From contig NC_077232.1 in NCBI RefSeq assembly GCF_027887165.1, forward strand, positions 8,730,800-8,794,799: a DNA stretch of 64,000 nt. Direction: 5' to 3'. Of the stretch, positions 25,776-36,600 are shown one piece after another; the stretch's first letter is position 1, and each line of letters begins with the position of its first letter. The position numbers were made by a program, and so were the translations under genes. Under the pieces are notes generated by a model. That model worked only from the letters and a program-made list of their open reading frames with translations. It did no database searches and was not told the DNA's origin. This DNA comes from Monodelphis domestica (Eukaryota; Chordata; Mammalia; Didelphimorphia; Didelphidae).

Positions 25776-26007
25776 AGTTCCTGATGTTGCCCAAGGTCAC
25801 CCTAGCCTTCCCCTTCATGGCCAAATCACATGGAGATCCCAGGATACTAACGTGGATATGGTGTCAGAAAGCCCCAAGTTCAAGTATAATGAAACCTTCA
25901 GCAGGTGGGAGTTCCAGAGTTGGATCCATCTTGCAGAGCCAGAAGTTTCTGGAGATCATTTGTAAAATGAAGGGGTTGGATTGGATGGGGGCCAAGATCC
26001 CTTCTGG

Positions 26008-26195
26008 GAAGGTAGGTGGTACAGTGGAAGGAGTATGGGACCTGGAATCTGGAAGACCCGAGTTCAAATCCAGCCTCAGACATTTATTGGCTGTGTGATC
26101 CTGGGCAAGTCACTTTACTCTGCCCCAGTTTCTTTATTTGTAAAATGAACTGGAGAAGAAAATGGTAAGCCAAGTTGCATAAGTGAAAAACAACT
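26008..26195 (+). repeat. marsupial tRNA-derived SINE
   Basis: Near full length: 'ggtacagtggaaggagtatg', 'gagttcaaatccagcctcag', 'gtgtgatcctgggcaagtca', 'tttgtaaaatgaactggaga' and a tail ending 'caactgaacc'. Confidence 0.75.
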
Positions 26196-27097
26196 GAACC
26201 AGGTCCCTTTTCTAGCCCTAAATCCCTGTTCCTAAACACCATCCCTGCTTTCCCCTCCACCCATCTTTTCTGAACAAACTGCTCACTCCTCATGGCTCTC
26301 CTCTTAGTGGACCAGAGCTCCTGATTAGTTTACAGTTTGTTTCTGCACCTGAGCTCTGTGCCCAGCAATCCCTGCCTTCAAGCTGTTTGCACTCTCACAA
26401 GGGAGGGTCAAGGCAAGATGGATGTTTAGTTTCCATAGAGGTAGAGGGCAGGGCTGTGAGGCCACATGATGCCCAGGGACTGGAGCCCTGGAGAAGGGGC
26501 ATGTGAGTACAAGGGTGGCTATTCTTCAAAATCAGTTATCTTTATTTTAAAGTTTCATTGCCATCTTGTGCTTTCCCCACCCCACAATCCTTTTCAAATA
26601 CATTCCTCCTCCTAATGAAAGCCAATGTGATGCTCTTCAGTCCATTTTCACAGCCTTTGGGCCTAACTTGGTCATAATAACCCAAGGATTGGGACTCCGA
26701 CTGAGAAACAGTTCCCCTCCTCCCCCTCCCCCCTGCCATAAACTGAGGAGCTTGGCTCTCCTCCCAAGCCCTGTCCCAGGTACTGAGAAAGAAAGCCGAG
26801 ATAACAGCAGCCTCTGCTCCATGCAGGCCAAGGGGAAGCTTACTCTGGCAGAACCGTGTTTTCATAAATTCTTGAGGACAGTGAGCAGAAGCATCGAGAA
26901 AAAAGAAGTCAAGTAAAAAAGCTTTTATTACTGTGTGTAAAACCCAGGGGGACACAAGTACAAGAAGGAGAAAGGCTCTGCCCTCGAGGAGCTTCCATTC
27001 TATGGAGCTCTATTTCCTCTAAATAAAATATGGGATCTAGAGAAGACAAATTCATGGGGTGAGAGGACTTTGTGTCAGCACAATGAGACCATGCCAG

Positions 27098-27327
27098 GAA
27101 AGGATTCTTGGGGGCAGCTGGGCGATTCAGAGGATTGAGAGTGAGGCCTAGAGATGGGAGGTTCTAGGTTCAAATGTGACCTCAGATGAGTAGCTGTGTT
27201 ATCCTGGGCAAGTCACTTAACGCCCACTGTCTAGCCCTTATGGCTTTTCTGCCTTAGAACCAATACATATTAGTGATCCTAGGATGGAAGGTAAGGGCTT
27301 TAAGGGAGAACAAAAAGAAAGGATTCT
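27098..27327 (+). repeat. complete marsupial SINE with 11-bp target-site duplication
   Basis: The SINE body spans about 27109-27316, from 'gggggcagctgggcgattca' to 'gatggaaggtaagggcttt' plus a short A-rich end. It is flanked by identical GAAAGGATTCT at 27098-27108 and 27317-27327. The perfect duplication indicates target-primed insertion and a comparatively young copy. Confidence 0.85.
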
Positions 27328-27786
27328 CCAAGGTGGAATTTGAGCAGAGCCTTGAAGGGACTCCTCAGAGGGACTGTGAGGAGGCAGCAAGGCTTTCAAG
27401 GCAACGTGGACAACCTGTGGAACCCCAACAGCTCGGGTGAGGGGTAGATCGCACAAGAGAAGCTAGCACTGCCCTGTACAAGGTTATAAATGCCAAACAG
27501 AGACTAAAGCTTCTTGAGCAATGGAGTCACATCTCAAAGGCTTGGACCAGGGCCTGGACTGACACAAAGCAGGGAGGGAGAGTAGACCCTCCCTGCATGA
27601 CAAAGGCAGGATCCTGGAGGACTGAGGCCTCCAGCAGGGAGCAATGTCATATCTTACACTTGGGCATAAAAAGCCAACTCCAGCAGCCCCAAAGAGGGAA
27701 GGGGTGGCTAGGAAAAGCAGGAATGGCACCTGGATAGGCCACAAAGCAACCCCCAAAAGTAAATGAATAAAAAGCTAGCACTCTCT

Positions 27787-28031
27787 TTGTTGTTCTGTCT
27801 TGTCTGCCCCTTCCTGACCTCATGGATCATGGCACACCAGTGCCATCAATGGGGCTTTTCTTGGCAAAAATACTGGCATGCTTTGCCATTTTCTTCTCTG
27901 CTGGATTGAGGCAAACAGAAGTGACTTTCCCAGAGTTACACAGCCAATAAGTGAGTGTCTAAGGCCAGATTTGAAATCGGGAAGAGAAATCTTCTAGACT
28001 CCAGGCTCCGGTGCTCTATCCCGTGACTCCT
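27787..28031 (-). repeat. SINE copy, minus orientation (left arm of a head-to-head pair)
   Basis: 'gttgttctgtcttgtctgcc', 'cttttcttggcaaaaatact', 'ggattgaggcaaacagaagt' and 'ggccagatttgaaatcggga' form the reverse complement of the tRNA-derived SINE from tail to head. Confidence 0.75.
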
Positions 28032-28032
28032 T

Positions 28033-28222
28033 CTCCTGAGTTTAAATCTGGCCTCAGACACTTCCTAGCTGTGTGACCCTGGACAAGTAAGTTGCTTTGC
28101 CTTCTTTGCTTCAGTTTCCTCAGCTGTCACATGAGCAGGAAATGGCCAACCCTGCCAGTATCTTTGCCAAGAAAATCCCAAAATGTGGTCCAGAAGAGTC
28201 AGACACAACTGAACAACAACAA
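28033..28222 (+). repeat. SINE copy, plus orientation (right arm of a head-to-head pair)
   Basis: 'cctgagtttaaatctggcct', 'tagctgtgtgaccctggaca', 'cttcagtttcctcagctgtc' and the tail 'gtcagacacaactgaacaac'. It begins almost exactly where the inverted neighbour ends. Confidence 0.78.
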
Positions 28223-30047
28223 AACACTGTCTTAGGCTACATCTTTTAAGGCAGTATTGAGGATTCTGGAGAGAACGTTCGCATTGCACTGGGCTAGGCT
28301 TGAATGCCACATCTAGTAGGAAAACTCTACTTGGTTCTGGGTACTACATTTCAGAAATAATCATAAATCAGAGAGCATTCAGACAACCAGAAGAAGAGCC
28401 TTGAGATCCTGCTATATGAAGGGTATCTACGTGTCAGAATACTGGGCCTGGAAGCAGGAAGTCCAGAGTTCAAAACTTCAGACATTTACTGTGACACCAT
28501 GGTCAAGTCACTTGTTTGCCTTAGTTTCCTCATCTCTAAAAAAGGAATAATAATAGCACCTACCCCCTAGCCTTGTTGGGAAGATCAAATGAGATATTTG
28601 TAAATTACTTAGCATAATGCCTGGCACATAATAAGCATTGTTACCATCATCATCATTAATATTATTTTCTGAAGGAACTATGGAGACTTGGCTTGTAGAA
28701 GACTCAGGAAGGCCAAGATAGTGGTCTTCAAGTATTTTTTTGGGGGGGGGGCCTTCATAAAAGGGATTCTATTCATTCTCCTTGGTCCTAGAAGATGGAA
28801 CTGGCACAATAGGATTTCCCTAAAAAAACAAACAAAAAAAGGGCTGTAGGGAACATATGGCAAAGGGCCAATGCACAGTTCCTATGAATGCCTTTTCTAG
28901 GATCTTCCTGAAGTTCCCCAGTATCTACTGGGCCCAAGGTTCGAGGTCTTTGAAGAGTCTTCACACAGCTTCTCACTACCCCAAAGGAGTCAGTCATGCT
29001 GCTCCCTCAAAGATGACTTTCCTCAATGTGTCTAGCTTGACCTCTCAGCCTATGCTCAAAGCAGTGCTTGTTACTGGTTCAGTTTCTCCACTGACACATC
29101 AATCCAAGAGGAGAAAGTGTCATATCACCTCTGGAATCACTGCCCTTTGATTACAGGAGGAGCAATGGTCCCTAATTCCTCAAAGTGGCCCAAAGCTTAG
29201 TTTTGGAAAGAAGTGGATGGAATGCTTCTTCTCTGACATCATAGGCCCAGAGGTGTATCCAATTCAGTGGTTCCCAAACCCTTTGAGAGCTGGGAGGCTG
29301 CTTTACTGGAAGGGCCTTAAGCAATAAGTAACAGCCCAATTATGTCACAAATCTAGTTTTCCTCTGACACTCAGCATATCCATCTTTGAAACGTGATGGG
29401 TTTGTTTTTATAGTGACTCAAAGCCATCAGGCTCCTGCACACAAATGATTTTTGGTGTTCATGCAGTACTTACAACTCTGACACCATCTGATGTGTTCTT
29501 GTAGTTTCTCAACTAGTCATCAAATTATTCTCAAACCATCACAAGGATTCAACATTCTAACCCAGATTGATTCCCACAGGAAGGCTGAAAGCAAGTACAT
29601 GGACTCAGTGGTGTTGCTCCTTCATTCTCCTATTACCCTGTAATCATATCTCATCAGATGCATAATCAAGAGGTTAGCCAGTGTGTATTCTTGCAGCACT
29701 AATGTTAGGCTCTTCGAAGACCATCAGCACTGGGCACGAACACTTTAAGCCACTTGGGAACCATCACGAACCATAACAATATTCTGCAGACACAACTTTT
29801 CTATGACTTATTGAAATATTAAAACTGATTTTTGATGTAAACATCCTGTTTGTGCTATTCTTCTCTCTAGTGGATATTAAAATGATCTGTGCAGTGACAC
29901 TGCTCAGTAACTTTGTCATTTCTGTAAGAGCTTAGCTGCTCTGCCAGTGGTGGAAAAGAAGAGTCAAAACTGAAGAATCTTCCCTTAAAAAGTTAGTTTA
30001 TATATACTGTTCAAAAGTAAATATTTTATATTCTAACCAGCTATTTT

Positions 30048-30232
30048 TTTTAAGTTCCTGCCACCTAAGAACCGATATTAGTATTAGTTCCAAGGTGGAA
30101 GAGTGGTAAGGGTCAGGTAACTGTTGTTAAATTACTTGCTCAGGGTCACATAGCTAAAGCCATATTTGAACCCAGGACCTTCCCATCTCCAGGCCTGGCT
30201 CTCTATCTACTGAGCCATCCATTTATTCATTT
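30048..30232 (-). repeat. marsupial SINE, minus orientation
   Basis: The reverse complement of the 'gaaccaatac' family: 'ctaagaaccgatattagtat', 'cagggtcacatagctaaagc', 'tttgaacccaggaccttccc' and 'tctatctactgagccatcca'. Confidence 0.7.
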
Positions 30233-32999
30233 TCATTGACTAGTTAGGTGGCTAAAATTTTTAAATGAACTTCCATCTTTCAGCAGAAAGCTTATAAAAT
30301 TCTCCTACCATTTTCCACTTCATATGGGTATGAGCAAGCACTTTCTCATTATTCTTGTGAAACTGAAATACAGAAATAAACCTAACACAAAACTTGGCAT
30401 TCAACACTTGCTCGAGCTGGTCCATGTTCCATGAACCTCAATGTTCCAACTGGAGTGGCCTCCTCCTGGCACATTTCCCTCATTTCCCATCACTGTTCCA
30501 GCTGTCTTCCTGTCTGGGATGCTCTGCTTCCTGCTTTCCAGATTCTGATCAAGCTTTCTGCCTTCTGTGGGGGGCCTTTCGTGGGGCCCAGCTTCTAGGG
30601 CCTCCCCCTCCAAAGTGACCTTCTTCCTCTTGGTCCAAGTTTTGGATATAAGCTCTGTTGTAGTGGCATTGTATATCCTATTCCTATACTTTAGGATGTA
30701 AACTCCTCCGGGGGCCACATTTCATTAGACTTTGGATCTTCAAATAATAGTAAGAATCTGTTTCATGTAACTGCTGTACAGTTTGCAAAGAAGGATCTAC
30801 ACATATCACTTTACTAATGATCAACCAGCATTCAAGTGCTAAGCTGGGGCAATAGATTTTGGCTATGGTGGGGGGGGGGGCGCAGCTAGTAAAACCCACA
30901 GAAGTAGGGGATGGAACTGTATGTGACTGAAGAACAGCTAGTGGGCCAGCTCAGACTTCACAGGTGTTCTTTACTAAAGACTGGAAAGCTAGGGAAGCAT
31001 TTCGGTAAAAGAATTAGCTTAATTTAAGCTTAGGGGGAATAAAAGGGTCCTAGGGCTCCCTCCTTTTCATTGGGGGTGCTGTATTTTAGATGAAAACTAG
31101 AAAAGTTCCTGACACCTGGCAGAGGCTGGGCTCATTTATCTCTATCTCTAAGTAATCTTTGGCCTCCTAGTTGAGGTAAAATCCAGTTTACTATAAACAT
31201 TTGGGTAACAAAATGACATGGAAGAAGGAAAATCCAGGGAAAGGACTAATCTACTTATTCTTGGGACTTCCCAGGGCTGAGAGCTTCTCTTCTCAACATC
31301 TTCCTTTGTCCTCCCTTTGCTGTGACCTCTGAAATCTGGACCATCTGAATTTCTTCCTAGGTGTCATGTCCCTCCCCATAGGGAGATAGCTCTTTCCTCT
31401 CACTTAGACAAACTGCTTAGGCAACGTTCCCATGTGATAGCTTTGACTGACTCAAAGAAAGGAGCGCTGGTTTGGATGGTATAACTTCTTTCCCCAAATT
31501 CTCACAGCTGGTTAAGGCCCCAATGAGTCAACAATATTAAGCTCCTGGGATGTGCCAGGGATACAAGAAGCAAAAGACAGTCCCTGACCACAAAGAACTC
31601 ACCAAGGAATGGGGGAAACAGAGGGCGTGGTCTTGGGGGCTTGAAAAGTCCAAAAGAAGAGTTTGTAGTTGATCCTGGAAGAAAGAAGAAGCACTTGGAA
31701 TACACTGAGTAAGGGGTTCCCATGTTGGATGGCATTTCAGAAACATTCTTAGGACAGCTTCGTGGAGAGGTCAGAACAGGACTGGCAACTAACTGGCTGT
31801 GTGCAGTGAGGGAGACTCCTGGGGAAGTTATGAAGATGGAAACAGGGTCAGTTGGAAGAGGGGAGGCTGGGAGGAGGGAAGGTAATGAGCACATCCCGGG
31901 CTGAGTTGGAGGGGGCTCCGGATATTTGGTTTGAAATGTCTAATAGGCAATTCCTAAGGGGAGACTGACTGAAGCTCAGGGGAGAGACCAGACCTGCCTA
32001 GAGAGGAAGGTTATGAAGTCCACCAAGATGCCGAGGTTACCAAGGGAGAACACCTAAAGGAGAATGGCAGCAGAGGACTGAGAAAAGCCTCCCATCTGGC
32101 AATGAAGAGGACTTGCTTTCGGGCGAAGGAGTGGTGCAGAGTTGGGAAATGAGAGTAGAGAGAAATGGGTAAAGGTTTTCTTGAAGGAGAGGGGAGTCGT
32201 GGGGGGGGGGGCAGGAGGAACACCAGAGGCTGAAAACTTGGGATGGGTGAGGGGCGAGGGGGAGGAGGGGAGGAGCACACTTGTGAGAGACTAGGCAAAG
32301 GTCAAGGGACAGGAGATGGCATGAGCTCAAAGGGAACCCAGGAGCCTCCATTTTCCCATGAGAGCAGAAGTGGAAGTCGGAGGGAAGGACGGAGAACTGC
32401 AATCAAAGGAATACTTGGCTGCCTCGGTCAGATACGATGAATAGGGGATCCCTCCAGTCCCACTTGCAGTCCCTACACGGATGGGGCTTCAGAGGGAGCA
32501 ATCCGGAGGTCTGGCCTGGGGCTGGTCTTCCAGTGGAGTGGGAGACAGTTCCGGAGGAGCCCCGGTCAGATGGGGGTAGGGGTGGGGTCAAGGAAGTCCA
32601 GCCCTTGAACCCAGTAGGGGCTTACTGAATGTTTATTGACTGGGAAGGAAACCAAAGAGGCAATGAGAGCTGTGAGGGAAGAGCACCTGGGAGTGCGCAG
32701 GAGGCTGATGGAGCCCTGCTCCACTGACCCCTGAGCCTCATAAACTGCAGGGGCAAAGACGAGAAAGGGAGCCCCAGAGAAACAACGCTGTGGACTAAAA
32801 GGACCTCGAGCCCCTCGTCCGGCCGGAACTGGGGGGATCACCACCTCGGAGCCTCAATTTCCTTTCCAGTGGCCTAAGTCACGTGGGTCAAGCACTACGT
32901 CAAGGTCGGGGGAAGCATCCCGGCTTTTACCACCAGACAGGGGACGACCCTGCGATCCGCCGCGGGGGTCTGTACGCATGCGCATTCCCACCCCTACCC

Positions 33000-33675
33000 G
33001 ACTCTGGAGTCCCTGTCTTTTTCTCCAATCAGAGGGAAACTACTCCCTGGGTGGAGGGGTGGGGGCAGGCGAGAACTCGACGCAACCAATCCAGAACCGC
33101 CTGCAGGCTTGATCGACTGTCCCAAGCTCAGCCAATCAGAAGGCCACTGCGGCTTTACGTCATAGAGTTCGCCTCCATCCCCCACCCGCAGCCAGGTAGC
33201 CTCGAACTCTGTCCGCGCAGTAACAAATGGCGAGCGCCCCGCGCCCCCTCCCAATCCCGCCGCCATTTCCTCCGTCCTCCTAACGGCTCGGGCCAATCCC
33301 GGCGCCCCCAGCGCCCAGGCGCGGCTCGGCCAATCCTAGCGCCGCCGTCCCCGCCTCCGGACCAGCATCCGCCAATTGGTGGCGCGCGCCCCACTCAGAA
33401 GCCCGCCCCCCGGCTGTAGCACCCCCTCCTCCCTCTTTGTGCGTCTCGCGCCGTCCGCCCGCCGTCGTCGCCGCCCGCCCGCCGCGTGAGAGGACGGAGC
33501 TCGCGCTCGCTCCGCGGTGCGCTGCGCTGCGGTCCGCTCCGCGCCGCTCGGAGGAGGCTCGCCGCCCGCGCCGCGGCCCCGCGAAGGTTCGCGAAGCCGA
33601 AGCCCCAGCCCGAGTCGCCGCCCCGGAGCCGTCCTCGCCGCCCCAGCCGCCGCCGGCGCCGGTCCCCGGGGCGCC
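33000..33675 (+). promoter_or_regulatory. SF1: SF1 CpG-island promoter with seven CCAAT boxes
   Basis: A TATA-less, CpG-dense block ends at the SF1 start codon. Seven CCAAT pentamers, all on the + strand, start at 33025, 33086, 33132, 33251, 33293, 33330 and 33372, with the last four 37-42 bp apart. YY1-like cores (AAATGGCG at 33226, and CGCCATTT on the other strand at 33260) lie near the probable start zone. The 5' UTR probably begins near 33420-33480, from CpG density and position only. Confidence 0.7.
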
Positions 33676-36600
33676 ATGGCGACCGGAGCGAACGCCACGC
33701 CGCTGGGTAAGCTGCACCCGCCGGCCGCGGCCCCGCCCGGCCTCCCCCCGGGGCCCGGGCCCAAGCGGGCCTTCGAGCCGCCGCCGCCGCCGCCGGGGGG
33801 GAGCGGGCCGGGGCCTGGGGCGGGGTTGCCGCTGGGTCCCGTGGGCCCGGGGCTGATGGCGGCACCGCTGGCCGCGACCTTTCCCTTCGCGGCGCTGCCG
33901 CCGCCCCCGCCCCCGCCGCCGCCCCCCGCGGCCGCCCCCGGCCCTACCGGCCCCGCCGCCGCAGGCCCGCAGCCTCCCCCTCCGCCGCCGGGCCCCGCGT
34001 ACCCGCCGCAGCCGCAGGCGCAGCCACCCCCTCCGCCGCCGCCGCCGCCTCCTCCGCCGCAGCCGCCCCAGCCGCCGCCGCCGCCGCTCTTCCAGCACGT
34101 GTCGCCGCCCCAGCCGCCGCCGCAGCCGCTCCAGGACCCGCAGCCGGGCCCGGCCGGCGGGGGAGGAGGTGAGTCGGACGCTGAGAGCGAGCGAGAGAGA
34201 GGCCGGCGACGCGCGGACGGGCCGGCCGCCCGAGGGGCGCGCGACACCACGGCGGCAGCACGCGGCGGCGGGGGTGGGTGGCCGGGTGGCCGGGTGGTGC
34301 TGGGGCGCGAGCAGTGGGGGTGGGCGCCGGGCGGGGGTGGGGGTGGGGAGGGCAGGCCCGGCCCAGCGGAGGGGCGCGCCGCTATGGCGTGTGCGCGCGC
34401 CGTCCGAGTCGGGAAGCGGTCGACGAGCACGCGCAGCCCTCTGCCTGGCGGACGGGAGGGGGCAGGGTGGAAGCACCGCGCGCACGCGCAGGCTGCTAGG
34501 GCCGGCCCCGCTTGGGTCTTCCTGGTGCGCCTGCGCACCTTTGAAAGGAAATCGAGGGGGGGCAGGGGCATAGCTGGGCAGCTTAAACTGCAGCGCCCCC
34601 TGGCTGGTGGGCGGGCCCCCCAGTCATGTTGGGTAGGACCTTTGGTAGGATCCACGGTGGGGAGGGGGGGGGTTCCTCGCTATCCGTCGTGGTGGGAGTC
34701 CCCAGAAGTGGGGGTGTTGTGGTGGTTCTGAGGCTCCTGGGCTGCCCTCTTTCCAGGTCGTTGGGGCAGCTCGCCCTCTAATGCCTGCCCTTCGCCCTTA
34801 GATTTCCCAAACAAGAAGCGCAAGAGGAGCCGCTGGAACCAGGACACCATGGAACAGAAAACGGTGATTCCAGGAATGCCCACAGTCATCCCCCCTGGTC
34901 TGACACGGGAACAGGAAAGAGCTTATATAGGTAAATAGAGGTTCTGCACACATAAGTACTGCCATGAGGCACCCAGTGGTAAAAGCTATGGCCTGCTGAA
35001 TGCTGCATCGATGTCTGCCCCATGAGTGCTGCCCAGCACAGCAGTGCTCTGGGGGGGGAGGGGGGTGTCATCCTGGGACAGAAGGTACAACTCCTTAGTC
35101 AATTGGGGGAGGGGGTCAGGCCTACAGGTCCAGGTTTCCAAGGGGTCCCATCGGGCAAGCACTTGTGGAAGTGAGCGGCCTTCCTTCTACCAGGAGGACC
35201 AGGCCCTTCTTTTCCCCAAGCACAGCAAGGACCATTGTGCGGCCTGAGAAGGGGCAGTGTAATGTCATGGGTGCTTAAAGGAAAACTTGGTGATGCTTTT
35301 ATTTCTCCTCACATTGGTTTCAGAAATGTAACCTTCCCATCAGCATCTGTTCTGGTTTGGTCTCTGGTACTGTTTTAAGCAGAGGCTTTTGTATTTGCTC
35401 ACAAAGAACTTTGCTGGGAAAGGGATACTGCTTGGGATTGGGACTGAGGGTGAGGGGTTGGGAAAAATGAAATGTTCTGTGAGCTGAGAAGGCTTTACAA
35501 ATGTTAATATGTTACTTCTGTACTGGGAATTAACTGTACCACATTGTAGTTGAAGTTAACCTTAAAATGACCTGTCTCTTTTTTCAATGTAAGGTTTTAA
35601 TACAGAAATTTAACTTTATTTGCAAACTTGTACAGGGGTGTAAGGAAAATCAGTTAAAAAACTCAAAAAGGAGGCTGTGTAAATCCTCCTCAGGCTTCTG
35701 AGGTTGTGGCCTTAAACAAATCCAGAGGCCTTTTTTTTCAAGGCAGGAAGCAAAGGTGTTTTCTTGGGAAGGTACCACAGATTTCTATTTCTGCTATTGG
35801 GAATCTGAGAATTTGGGGCACCCCCCTCAACGGTGCAGATGATTCCAGATGCAGGCCTTCTCATTGGCCTTGCTTACCCTGGGAAGTCTGCCATCTAGTG
35901 GAGCACTGCCCTGGAAAACTTAAGAAATGGAAGAACCCTTATCTGTTGGAAAACAGCCCAGCGCTACCGACTCCTTTGTACCACCTAGGTCTCTGTGTTA
36001 ATGGACAAAGCCCAGAGTTATTTACAGCAGCAATCAACGCAGAGTCAAAGGGCAGCTCAGAGTAGAACTTAGCTAACCCCAAACCACAGAACTTAAGACA
36101 TAACCAACCACCGGCAGAGGGAATTACATTAAAGTCATTAGTGTATTGGTCTTTATCCAGAAGACCGGGGGAAACTTGTGACTTAAACCTCCTATGGCCA
36201 CATTGCAGTAAGTAAATTGTCATGAAGGTGAGACTCACCTTGGCTGCTGAATCTGGGCTGTTTTTACTTCAAGACACTTTGTATGGCATAATCGAAGAAA
36301 CTAGGTACCTTCAGGTGGAGGTACATTGGGTCCTGTTCAATTCTAAGTTTGGTTAAGCCATTGCCCTTGGTTGCAGGGATGCCTAACAATGAGAACTCTC
36401 AGTTGGTTTAAAGGTAAGAAGTAGGTGATGACTCAAACACCTTTGGGGAAAATGGTCTTGTGTCCCTGGGTGCTGCATATCTCATTATCTGAAATAAAGT
36501 AATGTCGCTCAGTGACACTGGTAGATTATTATCGTTATTATTATTATCATTATTACTATTGTGAAACCCTCACCTTCCTTTCTTCTATACAGCCTCAAAT

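Larger units (their letters stand above)
20012..33000. other. MAP4K2-SF1 intergenic spacer, repeat-rich
   Basis: No coding gene is recognised in this 13-kb stretch. It holds the repeats listed separately. Further decayed MIR/LINE2-tail relics sit near 20360-20460, 20610-20720, 21640-21680, 22200-22300, 22830-22990, 26940-27010, 28440-28670 and 31530-31610 (for example 'gtccctgctctcaagtagct'). Stretches 21380-21600, 28720-30020 and 30240-31500 show nothing I can assign. Short open frames here, such as 28857-29150, look like chance. Confidence 0.6.

Noticed and set aside
28857-29150. 97-residue open frame MAKGQCTVPMNAFSR... in the MAP4K2-SF1 spacer
   Set aside because: No recognisable family, no splice or promoter context and length within chance expectation.
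20012-33000. Endogenous retrovirus or other capsid/envelope-bearing element
   Set aside because: I looked for paired LTR-like ends and gag/pol-like frames and saw none; the spacer is explained by SINEs, LINE fragments and one small DNA element.
33280-34655. Long minus-strand open frames (401 and 439 residues) over SF1 exon 1
   Set aside because: They are antisense readings of GC-extreme, proline-codon-rich exon sequence; composition is Arg/Gly/Ala runs with no recognisable domain.
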